From assembly GCF_020521235.1 (NCBI RefSeq), contig NZ_BLAY01000032.1, forward strand, positions 1 through 64,000: DNA of 64,000 nt, in the 5' to 3' direction. This DNA comes from Microseira wollei NIES-4236. Lineage in GTDB: Bacteria > Cyanobacteriota > Cyanobacteriia > Cyanobacteriales > Aerosakkonemataceae. The position numbers and the translations under genes were made by a program. The notes below the pieces were generated by a model. It had not been told where the DNA came from. It was given only the letters and a program-made list of their open reading frames with translations, and did not search any database. Each line of letters starts with the position of its first letter. The first letter of the stretch is position 1. Below are positions 38,305 through 47,640 of this stretch, in pieces.

Positions 38305-38624
38305 AAATCACCTTACTTATTAACTAACTGATGACTTATTTTTCGCCAATTGATTTGGATAACTATTTATAACACACATAAATTTATAACACAATATATG
38401 AAAGTTGGTATTACTTTGTTGCGAAAGTACGGGAATTTTGACTTTTATTCACAAAAAAAATGTGACAATATATATTATTGGTATTTTTACGGCTATTTAT
38501 TTTAAGATTTTTTTTATGCATAAATTCGAGATTTTGTCAATATATATTATTTGGGTCTTTCAGGATAATGGGAAAAAGTAGCATAAGTTACAGAAAAGTG
38601 CTTGGAAGTAATTAAACTGAGATG

Positions 38625-38738
38625 TTGCACCAGAGTCATCACCTTTGTTTCTGGCAACTATCCTTCCCTGAAAGCCTAGATGCGTGGGTTGAGAAACCCG
38701 GTTTCTTCAGCCTTATTGAGTCATGTGCAAGATTTGAG
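38625..38738 (+). repeat. Dispersed repeat, second copy
   Basis: Matches 37188-37296 in order: TTTCTGGCAA, CCTGAAAGCCTAGA, GAGAAACCCGGTTTCTTC and GTGCAAGATTTGAG. Confidence 0.6.
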
Positions 38739-38743
38739 TAAAC

Positions 38744-38844
38744 AAGACTTACCCACGACGAGGCTCCAAACCCGGTTTCTTCGTAGATCGCTCGTCGCCA
38801 AGAACGATTTTTCATATCACCAAAGTTTCTTTGCGTAAGTCCTG
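38744..38844. repeat. Degenerate MITE of the CAGGACTTACGCA family
   Basis: The right end GCGTAAGTCCTG is intact; the left end reads AAGACTTACCC. The interior has the shared CGATTTTTCATA and CACCAAAGTTTC segments. Confidence 0.55.
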
Positions 38845-38912
38845 TACACTGAAGACGATGTGGAAGCAGATTTGGCTTGATATATAGCTTGCTTATTTGA
38901 TTGGATAAACGG

Positions 38913-39186
38913 CTACCAACTTAATGCGGGACATAGCAGCGCTGAGAGATTCGTTTTATTAACCTTTTCACCGAGCGCTTGTGACAGCAACTCCCATAGT
39001 CTAGGCGCAATTGTGAACTTAATATAGCTTTCCGAGTAATTATTTTCTTCAGCAATTTGCGCGTAATTTTTTTTTTACAAGTAGAGATTCTCGCAGGATT
39101 ACCTTTTGAATATAGCTAAGCGAAAACCCTTTTTTTGTAGCCACTATCTGGATGGCAAATTCAACAAGATATTCAATGTTTTTCAT
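38913..39186 (-). pseudogene. N-terminal HTH-like module of an NB-ARC/vWA-associated protein, frameshifted
   Basis: The start at 39186 gives EYLVEFAIQIVATKKGFSLS. After a ten-T homopolymer at 39067-39076 the frame shifts to YAQIAEENNYSESYIK and LWELLSQALGEKVNKTN. These are hallmarks of a cyanobacterial N-terminal domain that precedes NB-ARC, NACHT or other signalling modules. A stop follows at 38913 with no downstream domain. It is either a remnant or a homopolymer sequencing artefact on a remnant. Confidence 0.6.
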
Positions 39187-39201
39187 GCCAATACCAACTT
39201 G

Positions 39202-39648
39202 CTAGGCTGGGATATTCAAGGCTCCATTGACTCTGATCCACTGCTTCTGTTGGCAAGTTAACCCTTGAGCGTCTGTAAAGCAGGCTCCTTTGACGCGAGA
39301 ACCAGAGAAATCAGAACCCATTAGCTGAGTATCTTTAAAATTGGTATGTCTGAGATCGGTTTCAACCATATTGGTATCATGTAAGACTGCTCGCTCTAGA
39401 TCGGCTTGAAATAGAGAGGCTCGTTTTAGAGTTGCACCGCTTAAGTCAGCGCCGACTAAGTTAGCTAACTCTAGAGCAACTCGGCTTAAATTTGCTTCTG
39501 TTAAATCAGCATATCTCAAATCAGCCTTAACCAAATCGGCCTCCGTCAAATCAGCTCTCTTGAGAATTGTCTCATGAAGTTGGCTCTCTTCCAAATCAAC
39601 TCGCTGCAACGAAGCTTGGCTTAAGATAGCATTTTGATGAACTTCCAC
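39202..39648 (-). CDS. Pentapeptide repeat protein
   Basis: 148 residues, mostly A(D/N)Lxx pentapeptides (ADLTEADLVKADLRYADL, TEANL, VGADLSGATL), predicted to form a right-handed quadrilateral beta-helix. The C-terminus has TDAQGLTCQQKQWIRVNGA, a common cap in cyanobacterial members. No signal peptide or membrane segment. The role is unknown; such proteins often act as cytosolic or lumenal scaffolds. The decayed HTH module lies just downstream on the same strand. Confidence 0.85.
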   Translation of the reverse strand: MEVHQNAILSQASLQRVDLEESQLHETILKRADLTEADLVKADLRYADLTEANLSRVALELANLVGADLSGATLKRASLFQADLERAVLHDTNMVETDLRHTNFKDTQLMGSDFSGSRVKGACFTDAQGLTCQQKQWIRVNGALNIPA

Positions 39649-39697
39649 CAGAAATCGAGGTCTTAGGATCTCAGGCGTGAATCTTTATGAACGTAAA

Positions 39698-39735
39698 GCC
39701 TTCAGCGATAATCCTGAAGGCTTATTTTTTTTATT
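39698..39735 (+). terminator. Intrinsic terminator-like hairpin
   Basis: The stem AAGCCTTCAG/CTGAAGGCTT with an 8-base loop is followed by a T-rich run on the plus strand. No plus-strand gene ends directly before it, so its transcript is unclear. Confidence 0.6.
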
Positions 39736-40560
39736 TAAATATTTTCAGCTCTTTTGCCTATCGGAAGATAGATGAAGCTTACTTCCTAAAGGCAGATTTT
39801 TTCTCAAAAATTTTTAACTAATTTGGATAGGGTTTGGCTACCACATGATAGCCGAGCGCTAATTCATTTTAATCAGAGATATAGCTCATATGAAATCCTT
39901 GCGATTCCGTTTTTTATCTGGTCATGATTATTTAGATATAAATGCTTGGTCAGGTACTATTTATTATATGTACAAAGCAACAGAAAGAAATCTACAAGTT
40001 GTGGGTCTGGGAAAACCACCAAAAAAGTATTCGCTTGGGCAGAAAATATTAAATAAGTTGTGTCAGAAAAAAGAGTCAGTAAAAATAGGATATCCTCGTT
40101 ACATTGCCGAGTGCAAAGAATTGGCATCTATCTTGCAAAAGCAGCTTCTAGAAACTCGATGCGATGTAATTTTTGCGCCCGTGGCTAAAAGAGAAGTAGC
40201 TTTGGTTAAAACAAATATTCCCATAGTTTATTGTTCAGACGTTACCTGTTCTTTATATCTGAAAGATTATAAAATTGAGTTAGAACCAGAACAAATAGAA
40301 TGGGAAGAAAGAGAAGAAGCGCTCGCCATATCAAAAGCGAGTAAGTTAGTATATCTCTCCCGATGGGCTGCGAATTCAGCTACGAGTGACTATCAGGCTG
40401 AACTAGATAAGATAAAAATAATTCCTTTTGGGGCAAATATAGACGAGTGTCAGTTGGCAAACGAAGTATTATCAAAAAAGCAAAATCAAGTTTGCCGCTT
40501 GTTATTCGTGGGCAAAGATTGGGAGAGAAAAGGAGGTAATTTAGCAGTTGAAACACTAAT

Positions 40561-40698
40561 AACGCAAGTTGCTAGTTATAAAATTGGGCGTTGCAAGCTG
40601 GCAAGCTTGCCAGCTTGCTAATATAGGATTTTTACCAATCGAGCCATTAGCCATTAGCCATTAGCTTCTATTATTTATGAGATAACTAGCAACTTGAG
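40561..40698 (+). mobile_element. MITE, ACnCAAGTTGCTAGTTAT ends, TAATA duplication
   Basis: 138 bp with 18-bp terminal repeats ACGCAAGTTGCTAGTTAT and the inverse of ACTCAAGTTGCTAGTTAT. It is flanked by TAATA at 40556-40560 and 40699-40703. It contains a GCAAGCTggcAAGCTTGC-type palindrome and TTAGCCATTAGCCAT repeats. Confidence 0.9.
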
Positions 40699-41037
40699 TT
40701 AATATGTTTGCATAAAATGGGAATTGATGCCGAATTAGTGATGGTAGGAAGTAAGTTACCAGATGAAGTGAGATCGGACAAGCTGACAGTCATTCCTTAT
40801 TTGAACAAAAACAATCCTCAACAGCGACAGCAACTGAACGAACTGTTTTTCAGGGCAAATTTTTTGATTTTTCCGACTCGGGCAGAATGTTATGGGATTG
40901 TATTGTGTGAAGCCAACGCATTTGGTAGGCCCGCGCTCGCAACAGATGTGGGAGGAATTAGTACAATTATTGAAAACGGAAAAAACGGCTATAGGCTGCC
41001 ACTCTCTGCCACAGGGAATGATTACGCTAATCTAATA

Positions 41038-41171
41038 ACTCAAGTTGCTAGTTATCTCTCGATGAGCGGCTAATGGCTAATGGCTAATGGCGAGATTGGT
41101 AAAAATCCAAGATTAGCAATTAGCAAGCTTGCCAGCTTGCAACGCCAAAGTTTATAACTAGCAACTTGCGT
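41038..41171 (-). mobile_element. MITE of the same family, opposite orientation
   Basis: 134 bp with the same terminal repeats in reverse order, flanked by TAATA at 41033-41037 and 41172-41176. It contains GGCTAATGGCTAATGG runs. It is inserted 340 bp from the first copy in the same gene. Confidence 0.9.
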
Positions 41172-41537
41172 TAATAGCAAAACTTTTCTTGGCTCGGGAA
41201 TTGTATAATCAATTGGTGCTAGCTTCAAGAAAAGAGTACGAGAGGCGATTAAACTGGAATAAATGGGCAGAAAGTATGGAGGAAGTGTTTCTGAGTCTGG
41301 TCAATTATGAGGTGAAGCAGCCTAATAGTTTAGCGAGATGGTAATGACAAAATATGCACTCGCTCCCGGTGGGGAATTTGGTCAAGCTAGAACAAAATTT
41401 CCTGTTGTTTGAGAGATTGTTACAGGTGATGGGCATAGTCGTGAGAAAGTAGAAGCGGGGGATGCGCTCGCGCAGCGGAAGCGAGGCATATCGCGCGTCA
41501 TTCAGTATAATAGATACCGGCTCGCCAAAGTATATTT

Positions 41538-43229
41538 ATGCTGTCCCATCCCCAACTGCTAACCGATCCATTTTTGCAACGCCCAACAGAGAATTCTGTG
41601 CGGGTTGTTTGGTTTACCGAATTCGCCGGTTCCCATCATATAGTTGCCTATGGTGAGAATTTCAGCCAAATTGTTACGGCAACCACGACTAAATTAAGTC
41701 GGGCGAGGGAAGATCAAAATTCCCAGGTAGAGCAAGTTTATCAACAAACCACAAGACGCCATATCTGGCGACACGAAGCAGAAGTAACAGGATTAATCCC
41801 CAATACCAAAGTTCCCTATCGCGTTACTAGCGTCAGGGAAGATGGGCAAAGCGTCAGCAGTAATACGTTTGCTCTAGCAGCCAAACCGCTACCGGGAATG
41901 CCCCTCAAAATTTTACTCACTTCTGACCACCAACTCAAGCCGATGACGGCTGCGAATCTGCAAAAGGTAGTAGAGACAGTCGGAGTTGTTGATGCTGTTT
42001 TCTTTGCAGGTGACTTGGTAAATGTGCCGGATCGCGCTTCGGAATGGTTTGACGATCGTCGGGGTTGTGCTTTCTTTCCCTGTCTGCAAGGGCGGGCAAA
42101 TTATCAATTAACTAAAAATAATATTCAAACGCTTTATCAAGGGGGAGAATTGATTCAAAATGCCCCAATTTTTACCGCAATTGGCAACCACGAGGTGATG
42201 GGGCGCTTTTCGAGCGATAGCTGTTTGGATGACCAGTTTGATGATACCTTGCCGCGCCAAGTTGCCGAAAAAATCCTCACTCCTCGGATTTTGAATGCCG
42301 ATGTACGGAATTCTCAGGATTCTTGCTTGGGTACGGGAGATGATTGGGTTAAGGATTATTCTTTTAATACGGATACTTATGAGGAGATTTTTACCTTACC
42401 TGAGAGTCAGGAGGGGGGGAAGAAATATTATGCGGTGACGTTTGGGGATGTGCGGTTGGTGGTATTGTATGTGACTAATATGTGGAGGACTCCTTCCCTG
42501 GCGGCTAATGCTAGAGGTAAGTATAAAGAATGCGATCGCATCCTCAACAACCCGGAAAATTGGGGATACGGTCAGCATATCTTTGAACCGATTAAACAAG
42601 GCAGTACCCAGTACCAATGGTTGGAAAGCGAACTCAACAGCGTTGAATTTAAACGGGCAAAATACAAAGTCGTGATGTTCCATCACCCAGCGCATACCTT
42701 GGGCGATCATATTGTTCCCGCTTATACCGATCCGGTACAAATAATTGAACGCGACGCCGATGGCAATATTAAAGCAGTGCGATACGAGTATCCAAAACAA
42801 CAAGATTACATCATCCGCGACCTCGTGCCGCTGCTAGAAACATCTGGGGTGCAGCTAGTATTGTACGGTCATTCACACCTGTGGAATCGCTTTGTTAGTA
42901 ACAACGGCACTCATTACTTGGAAACTTCTAATGTAGGGAATTCTTATGGTGCGGCGCTATCAGAAAAACAACGAACCGTACCAAGTGGCTACCAACAGGA
43001 GTATACTGCTACAGGGAACCCCTATGGGTTAGAACCTGTCGTGCCAGCGATCGCGCCGCTCTTAGGCTCCGATGGTCAACCGTTACCCTATGTAGCGAGT
43101 AACGATATCACCGCTTTCAGCATTTTGGACACGGAAACCGGCATAGTCAGCAGTTATCGCTTCGATACGAGAAATCCAGACCGAGAGGTGCTAAAGTTTG
43201 ACGAATTTCGATTGAAATCAAATAAGTAG
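41538..43229 (+). CDS. Metallophosphoesterase with purple-acid-phosphatase-like N-domain
   Basis: A 563-residue protein. An N-terminal fibronectin-like strand region (VRVVWFTEF, HEAEVTGLIPNTKVPYRV) is followed by a calcineurin-type core with FAGDLVN, AIGNHEVMG, FHHPAHTLGD and YGHSHLW, the metal-ligand blocks GDxx, GNHE, H and GHxH. It would hydrolyse phosphate mono- or diesters. No clear signal peptide is seen from this start. It is intact, with an ordinary cyanobacterial composition, and is followed by the rpsA leader region. Confidence 0.85.
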   Translation: MLSHPQLLTDPFLQRPTENSVRVVWFTEFAGSHHIVAYGENFSQIVTATTTKLSRAREDQNSQVEQVYQQTTRRHIWRHEAEVTGLIPNTKVPYRVTSVREDGQSVSSNTFALAAKPLPGMPLKILLTSDHQLKPMTAANLQKVVETVGVVDAVFFAGDLVNVPDRASEWFDDRRGCAFFPCLQGRANYQLTKNNIQTLYQGGELIQNAPIFTAIGNHEVMGRFSSDSCLDDQFDDTLPRQVAEKILTPRILNADVRNSQDSCLGTGDDWVKDYSFNTDTYEEIFTLPESQEGGKKYYAVTFGDVRLVVLYVTNMWRTPSLAANARGKYKECDRILNNPENWGYGQHIFEPIKQGSTQYQWLESELNSVEFKRAKYKVVMFHHPAHTLGDHIVPAYTDPVQIIERDADGNIKAVRYEYPKQQDYIIRDLVPLLETSGVQLVLYGHSHLWNRFVSNNGTHYLETSNVGNSYGAALSEKQRTVPSGYQQEYTATGNPYGLEPVVPAIAPLLGSDGQPLPYVASNDITAFSILDTETGIVSSYRFDTRNPDREVLKFDEFRLKSNK

Positions 43230-43699
43230 GGGCACGGCAGGCTCAACTTTGATGCTGGCGCCACAAATTTAACTTGCCTTGTCCCTTGCCGATTCTCTAC
43301 CTTAAAGGGGATTATAAGACCTTGGATTTACGTTAAAATAATTAACCTAGTCTCTTTGTCTCGATTTGGCTGCCAAGTCGGCGGCGATCGAGCAGCGATG
43401 GGTTACCGTACCTGTCTAAACCTGCCCAAGGTGCTAAAAAATAGGCAGGTAACTCTGGATTATCTGTGGCAACGAAAGTTGTTCAAACAGATTCTAAGGT
43501 TGGCTCGACCTAAAGATACGCCTGTGGACTGGAAGTGAAAACCCCAGGATGAAGCAGGAAATAGACACCGAAACCCACAAACGGGTTTGGAACAGTTCTA
43601 GAGAGCAAACATGTAGGTGTAAACTACTCGTTACCAGAGTGCGTATACATCCACAGGAGGCAAAAAACCTACGGCGATAACTAACAGGAAACTATTCGC
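43230..43699. other. rpsA upstream region
   Basis: It includes an AAACCCacaaacGGGTTT hairpin at about 43,576-43,593 and an AGGAGG box near 43,655, and rpsA's own CAGGAAAC about 12 bases before its ATG. A 60-codon ORF at 43356-43538 has no recognisable features. It may hold the rpsA promoter and a structured leader. Confidence 0.4.
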
Positions 43700-44791
43700 A
43701 TGGTCAATCAGAAATCAGCAACGGCAGAAATTGGCTTTAGCCACGAAGATTTTGCAGCTCTATTAGACAAGTATGATTATCACTTTAGTCCCGGTGATAT
43801 AGTAGCCGGTACAGTATTCAGTATAGAGCCGCGGGGCGCTCTGATTGACATAGGTGCTAAAACAGCAGCATATATTCCGATTCAGGAGATGTCAATTAAC
43901 CGCGTAGACGCTCCGGAAGAGGTTTTACAATCAAACGAAACCCGCGAGTTCTTTATTCTTACCGATGAGAACGAAGATGGACAACTAACGCTTTCTATTC
44001 GTCGCATCGAATACATGCGCGCTTGGGAGCGAGTGCGTCAATTGCAAGCGGAAGACGCGACGGTGCGTTCTCAAGTATTTGCCACGAACCGGGGGGGCGC
44101 GCTGGTACGGATAGAAGGACTGCGCGGTTTTATACCAGGGTCCCATATCAGCACCCGGAAGCCGAAAGAAGATTTAGTGGGAGAAGAACTGCCCCTGAAA
44201 TTCCTAGAAGTAGATGAAGATCGAAATCGTCTAGTACTGTCCCATAGAAGGGCATTAGTAGAACGGAAGATGAACCGCCTGGAAGTAGGCGAAGTGGTGA
44301 TCGGTTCGGTGAGAGGAATCAAGCCTTACGGTGCGTTCATCGATATTGGCGGCGTCAGCGGTTTATTGCACATTTCGGAAATTTCCCACGAACATATCGA
44401 TACGCCTCATAGCGTGTTCAATGTGAATGACGAAATTAAAGTCATGATCATCGATCTAGATGCGGAACGGGGTAGGATTTCCCTGTCTACCAAACAGCTG
44501 GAACCCGAACCAGGGGATATGATCCGCAATCGCGATCGCGTGTACGATATGGCAGAAGAAATGGCGGCGAAGTATCGCGAACAGCAAAAAGCCAAACAGC
44601 AAGGTGAAGTAGCTGAAGCACCACCCGCAGTTGCGGTTCTGGCGACGGAAGAAGAAGCAATGGAAATCCCAGAAGCAATGGAAATCCCAGAAGCAATGGA
44701 AATCCCAGAAGCAGTGGAAATCCCAGAAGCAGTGGAAATCCCAGAAGCAGTGGAAATCCCAGAAGCAGCTTTACCCTCAGCTCAAGAGTAA
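43700..44791 (+). CDS. rpsA: Ribosomal protein S1
   Basis: 363 residues with three S1/OB domains, the usual number in cyanobacteria: GDIVAGTVFSIEPRGALIDIG (about 34-100), the central RGGALVRIEGLRGFIPGS (about 118-185) and GEVVIGSVRGIKPYGAFID (about 200-270). It binds mRNA at the small ribosomal subunit. The C-terminal tail is unusual: after about residue 319 it has six tandem hexapeptides of the type A(M/V)EIPE, encoded by an 18-bp tandem repeat. A strong terminator follows. Confidence 0.95.
   Translation: MVNQKSATAEIGFSHEDFAALLDKYDYHFSPGDIVAGTVFSIEPRGALIDIGAKTAAYIPIQEMSINRVDAPEEVLQSNETREFFILTDENEDGQLTLSIRRIEYMRAWERVRQLQAEDATVRSQVFATNRGGALVRIEGLRGFIPGSHISTRKPKEDLVGEELPLKFLEVDEDRNRLVLSHRRALVERKMNRLEVGEVVIGSVRGIKPYGAFIDIGGVSGLLHISEISHEHIDTPHSVFNVNDEIKVMIIDLDAERGRISLSTKQLEPEPGDMIRNRDRVYDMAEEMAAKYREQQKAKQQGEVAEAPPAVAVLATEEEAMEIPEAMEIPEAMEIPEAVEIPEAVEIPEAVEIPEAALPSAQE
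44658..44769 (+). repeat. 18-bp tandem repeat encoding (A-M/V-E-I-P-E)n in rpsA
   Basis: About six units of 18 bp (gcaatggaaatcccagaa and gcagtggaaatcccagaa variants) in frame. The first three carry Met codons and the last three Val codons, indicating stepwise duplication. The number probably varies by slippage. Confidence 0.92.
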
Positions 44792-44827
44792 GCGATAGCT
44801 CAGTTGTGGTGAAATACAACGGGCTTT

Positions 44828-44857
44828 CAAAAAGAGGGTAATTCCCTCTTTTTTTTG
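44828..44857 (+). terminator. Intrinsic terminator of rpsA
   Basis: The stem AAAGAGGG/CCCTCTTT with loop taatt is followed by a T-run. It lies about 40 bases after the rpsA stop. Confidence 0.85.
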
Positions 44858-44881
44858 CTCAAATCGAGAGGAGACAATAGG

Positions 44882-45616
44882 TTGGTTACAATTCGCTGTC
44901 GGGACAAAACTTTTCCCCATATCTCTGCCATTATTTTTGATAAAGACGGCACTTTGGAAGATTCCGCAGAATATTTGAGACAGTTAGGACAAAAGCGATG
45001 TCGTGCCATCGATGCCCAAATTCCCGGTGTTGGCGATCCTTTATTAATGGCATTTGGCATCAATGGGGATACCCTCGATCCTACCGGGTTAATCGCCGTT
45101 GGCAGTCGCCGCGAAAACGAAATTGCCGCCGCTGCCTATATCGCCGAAACTGGAAGAGGGTGGATCGATTCGCTCTCAATTGCCCGTCGCGGGTTTGAAG
45201 AAGCCGATCGAGTTTTGCAAAAAACTGCCCCCTCTCCCCTGTTTGTCGGCTGTTTGGAAGTGCTGCAATTTCTCTCCCATGCTGGGCTAAAATTGGGGAT
45301 TCTTTCGGCAGCTAGAACATCACGAGTTAAAGAATTTGTCAAGTACTATCAACTGGAAGATTGCATTCAGCTAGAAATGGGGGTGGATGAAGGGCTAAGT
45401 AAACCCGATCCGGCGTTATTTCTGCAAGCTTGCCAGAAACTGGGTGTCGAACCAGGTGCTACTTTAATGGTCGGAGATTCGGCGGCGGATATTGAAATGG
45501 CGCAGAAAGCTGGTGCAGCCGGTTGTATTGGCATATGCTGGGGAAATCCAGAAGCGGCGCATTTGGCAGCGGCGGATGTAGCGCTCGCGCAACTAGACGA
45601 AATCCAAATCATTTAG
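44882..45616 (+). CDS. HAD-family phosphatase
   Basis: About 244 residues from the TTG at 44882 (GAGAGGAG lies 7-10 bases upstream; the frame is open further back but runs into the terminator). Motif I is IIFDKDGTLED, motif II is GILSAARTS, motif III Lys is in GLSKPDPALF, and motif IV is MVGDSAADIEMA, with a cap domain between I and II. This is a phosphoglycolate-phosphatase/beta-phosphoglucomutase-like class I HAD. The substrate is not evident. Confidence 0.85.
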   Translation: MVTIRCRDKTFPHISAIIFDKDGTLEDSAEYLRQLGQKRCRAIDAQIPGVGDPLLMAFGINGDTLDPTGLIAVGSRRENEIAAAAYIAETGRGWIDSLSIARRGFEEADRVLQKTAPSPLFVGCLEVLQFLSHAGLKLGILSAARTSRVKEFVKYYQLEDCIQLEMGVDEGLSKPDPALFLQACQKLGVEPGATLMVGDSAADIEMAQKAGAAGCIGICWGNPEAAHLAAADVALAQLDEIQII

Positions 45617-46292
45617 TCCCGTTTGACCCATGACCCCACTCTGTGAAGAATTGTTAAAGGAGAGTAGGGGCGGGTTTTACCAACCAAAAGAAGCCAAGAA
45701 ATATGTTGTTAAACCCGTCCCTACTTCCGCCAACAACTCAGTAAATTTCTCAGGTAGAACCTGATGGCTCTCCAGCTTCATCAGGATCAAACAGTAAAAA
45801 TACTGAATCTTTACAAACCTTTGATAGAAATATTGTTATGATGACTGGTTAAAGAAAGAACGGGAAGAATGATGCGCCCACTCATACCCGGTATAGGGTA
45901 AAAGGCTTTGGGTGCAACTGCACGTCGCAGTTTGCACTAAAATAGCGCCAGTATCCCAGTCACAGGAAAATTAAAGCTTGTGGACGCGCTGGGCGCTGCT
46001 TCCCACAGAGTATGCGCGGATGGCTAAACCGTGCCTGGACGTTAAGGGTTAATTGCGCCGTCGCTCCCCGTTGACACGTCAATCAAAACTAGCTGGTCTA
46101 TACTTGTCTAGGTTTTGAATAGCAGTTAGTTAAAACGCCATGACATGAGAATGTAAGACACCAATTGGGGAAACCTAAAAGGGACATTCTCAGTCCACAA
46201 ATTCTCCGCTATTGATGTGGGGAATGGTCAAAGTGGCTGAACCTAGCTCAAACAATTCGTTTTCCTATCTAATATTCCAGGAGGAATTACCA
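45617..46292. other. metK upstream region with hairpins
   Basis: 45,664-45,724 holds an inverted repeat of the GTAGGGGCGGGTTT type. 45912-45937 is a strong hairpin (GTGCAACTGC acgtc GCAGTTTGCAC). 45,975-46,010 holds further GC-rich pairing. No S-box or other SAM-riboswitch consensus is recognised. An untranslated leader or small RNA is possible. Confidence 0.4.
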
Positions 46293-47555
46293 TTGTCTCG
46301 TCGCTATCTATTTACCTCCGAATCTGTTACCGAAGGTCATCCTGATAAAATCTGCGATCAAATTTCCGACACTATTTTAGATGCGCTACTCACCGAAGAC
46401 CCGAAAAGCCGCGTCGCCGCCGAAGTCGTAGTTAATACAGGCTTAGTCCTGCTGACAGGGGAAATTACCACCAAAGCCCACATTAATTACATCGATTTAG
46501 CCCGCAAAAAAATTGCCGAAATTGGCTACACGAATGCTGAAAACGGCTTCTGTTCCAATAGTTGCTCGGTATTGGTTGCGTTAGACAGGCAATCCCCTGA
46601 CATCGCCCAAGGCGTCAACACCGCCCACGAAACGCGGGAACAGTCTAGCGATGAGGCATTTGACGCCGTTGGCGCGGGCGATCAAGGCATCATGTTTGGC
46701 TTCGCCTGCAACGAAACCCCAGAACTGATGCCCTTACCGATCAGTATAGCCCACCGTGCCGCCCGACGACTGGCAGCCGTGCGCAAAACCGGGCAACTGC
46801 CTTACCTGCGTCCCGATGGTAAAACTCAGGTAACGGTAATCTACGAAGATGGTAAACCCGTCGGCATTGATACAATTCTGATTTCCACCCAGCACACTGC
46901 CACCATTGGCGACATCACCGAGGCCGCCGCCATCCAAGCCAAAATCAAAGAAGACCTCTGGGAAGCAGTCGTACAACCCATCTTTGCCGATATTGCGATC
47001 AAACCAGATGCACAAACCCGCTTCCTTGTCAACCCCACCGGCAAATTTGTCATTGGTGGCCCCCAGGGAGATGCTGGTTTAACAGGTCGTAAAATTATCG
47101 TCGATACCTACGGCGGTTATTCCCGTCACGGCGGCGGTGCTTTTTCCGGCAAAGACCCCACAAAAGTAGACCGCAGTGCCGCCTACGCCTGCCGCTACGT
47201 GGCGAAAAATATCGTCGCTGCCGGGTTGGCAGATAAGTGCGAAATTCAGTTAAGCTACGCTATCGGCGTTGCTCGACCTGTCAGCATGACAATCGAAACT
47301 TTCGGCACTGGCAAAGTGGATGATGACAGGTTGCTGGAGTTAGTGCAAGAGCATTTTGAACTGCGTCCGGCGGGAATTATCCACACCTTTGGTTTACGCA
47401 ATCTGCCAGCAGAACGGGGCGGTCGTTTCTACCAAGATGTAGCCGCATACGGTCATTTTGGTCGCACAGATATAGAGTTGCCTTGGGAACAAACTGACAA
47501 AGCACCGCTGTTGAAAGAAGCGTTGGCGCAACAGCTTTCTGCTTCAGTAGGGTAG
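46293..47555 (+). CDS. metK: S-adenosylmethionine synthase
   Basis: 420 residues from the TTG at 46293, chosen because GGAGGA lies 8 bases before it and the protein then begins [18 protein letters not shown] like other MetK proteins; the frame is open upstream but that extension is not family-like. Signatures include [10 protein letters not shown] and [19 protein letters not shown]. It makes SAM from methionine and ATP in the cytosol. A terminator-like hairpin follows. Confidence 0.96.
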   Translation: MSRRYLFTSESVTEGHPDKICDQISDTILDALLTEDPKSRVAAEVVVNTGLVLLTGEITTKAHINYIDLARKKIAEIGYTNAENGFCSNSCSVLVALDRQSPDIAQGVNTAHETREQSSDEAFDAVGAGDQGIMFGFACNETPELMPLPISIAHRAARRLAAVRKTGQLPYLRPDGKTQVTVIYEDGKPVGIDTILISTQHTATIGDITEAAAIQAKIKEDLWEAVVQPIFADIAIKPDAQTRFLVNPTGKFVIGGPQGDAGLTGRKIIVDTYGGYSRHGGGAFSGKDPTKVDRSAAYACRYVAKNIVAAGLADKCEIQLSYAIGVARPVSMTIETFGTGKVDDDRLLELVQEHFELRPAGIIHTFGLRNLPAERGGRFYQDVAAYGHFGRTDIELPWEQTDKAPLLKEALAQQLSASVG

Positions 47556-47575
47556 GAAGATAAAAGAGCGATATT

Positions 47576-47612
47576 GCTCTTTATTTGTAGGGTGCGATCT
47601 GAACGCACCCTA
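47576..47612 (+). terminator. Terminator-like hairpin after metK
   Basis: The stem GTAGGGTGCG/CGCACCCTAC with a 7-base loop is followed by gcTTTTT. It uses the TAGGGTGCG repeat motif seen elsewhere. Confidence 0.7.
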
Positions 47613-47640
47613 CGCTTTTTCAACTCAGATAAATTAACCC

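Larger units (their letters stand above)
38305..38912. other. AT-rich region with repeats, no gene seen
   Basis: 38,380-38,560 is very AT-rich and includes two copies of tgtcaatatatattatt-like sequence. It is followed by a dispersed repeat (38625-38738) and a degenerate MITE (38744-38844). No coding region is supported. Confidence 0.5.
39890..41344 (+). pseudogene. Glycosyltransferase (GT-B type) cut by two MITEs
   Basis: Three pieces of one gene: 39890-40560, 40704-41037 and 41177-41344. The first has RLLFVGKDWERKGGNLAVETLI. The second has CLHKMGIDAELVMVGS, FPTRAECYGIVLCEANAFG and GGISTIIENGKNGYRL, the donor-binding EX7E-like region of family 4-type transferases. The third has AKLFLARELYNQLVLASR and ends at TAA... 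after LARW. Removing each MITE with one TAATA duplication restores a continuous frame (ETLI/CLHK and YANLI/AKLF). The ancestral protein would have about 390 residues. Confidence 0.9.

Noticed and set aside
40640..40672. TTAGCCATTAGCCAT runs as a possible iteron or origin
   Set aside because: They are internal parts of a MITE family with defined ends and target duplications and occur in each copy.
43356..43538. 60-codon ORF upstream of rpsA
   Set aside because: No recognisable motif, poor start context, and position in what looks like the rpsA leader.
46060..46110. TTGACA ... TATACT as the metK promoter
   Set aside because: The spacing is about 22 bases, longer than a normal sigma-70 spacer, so I do not call it.
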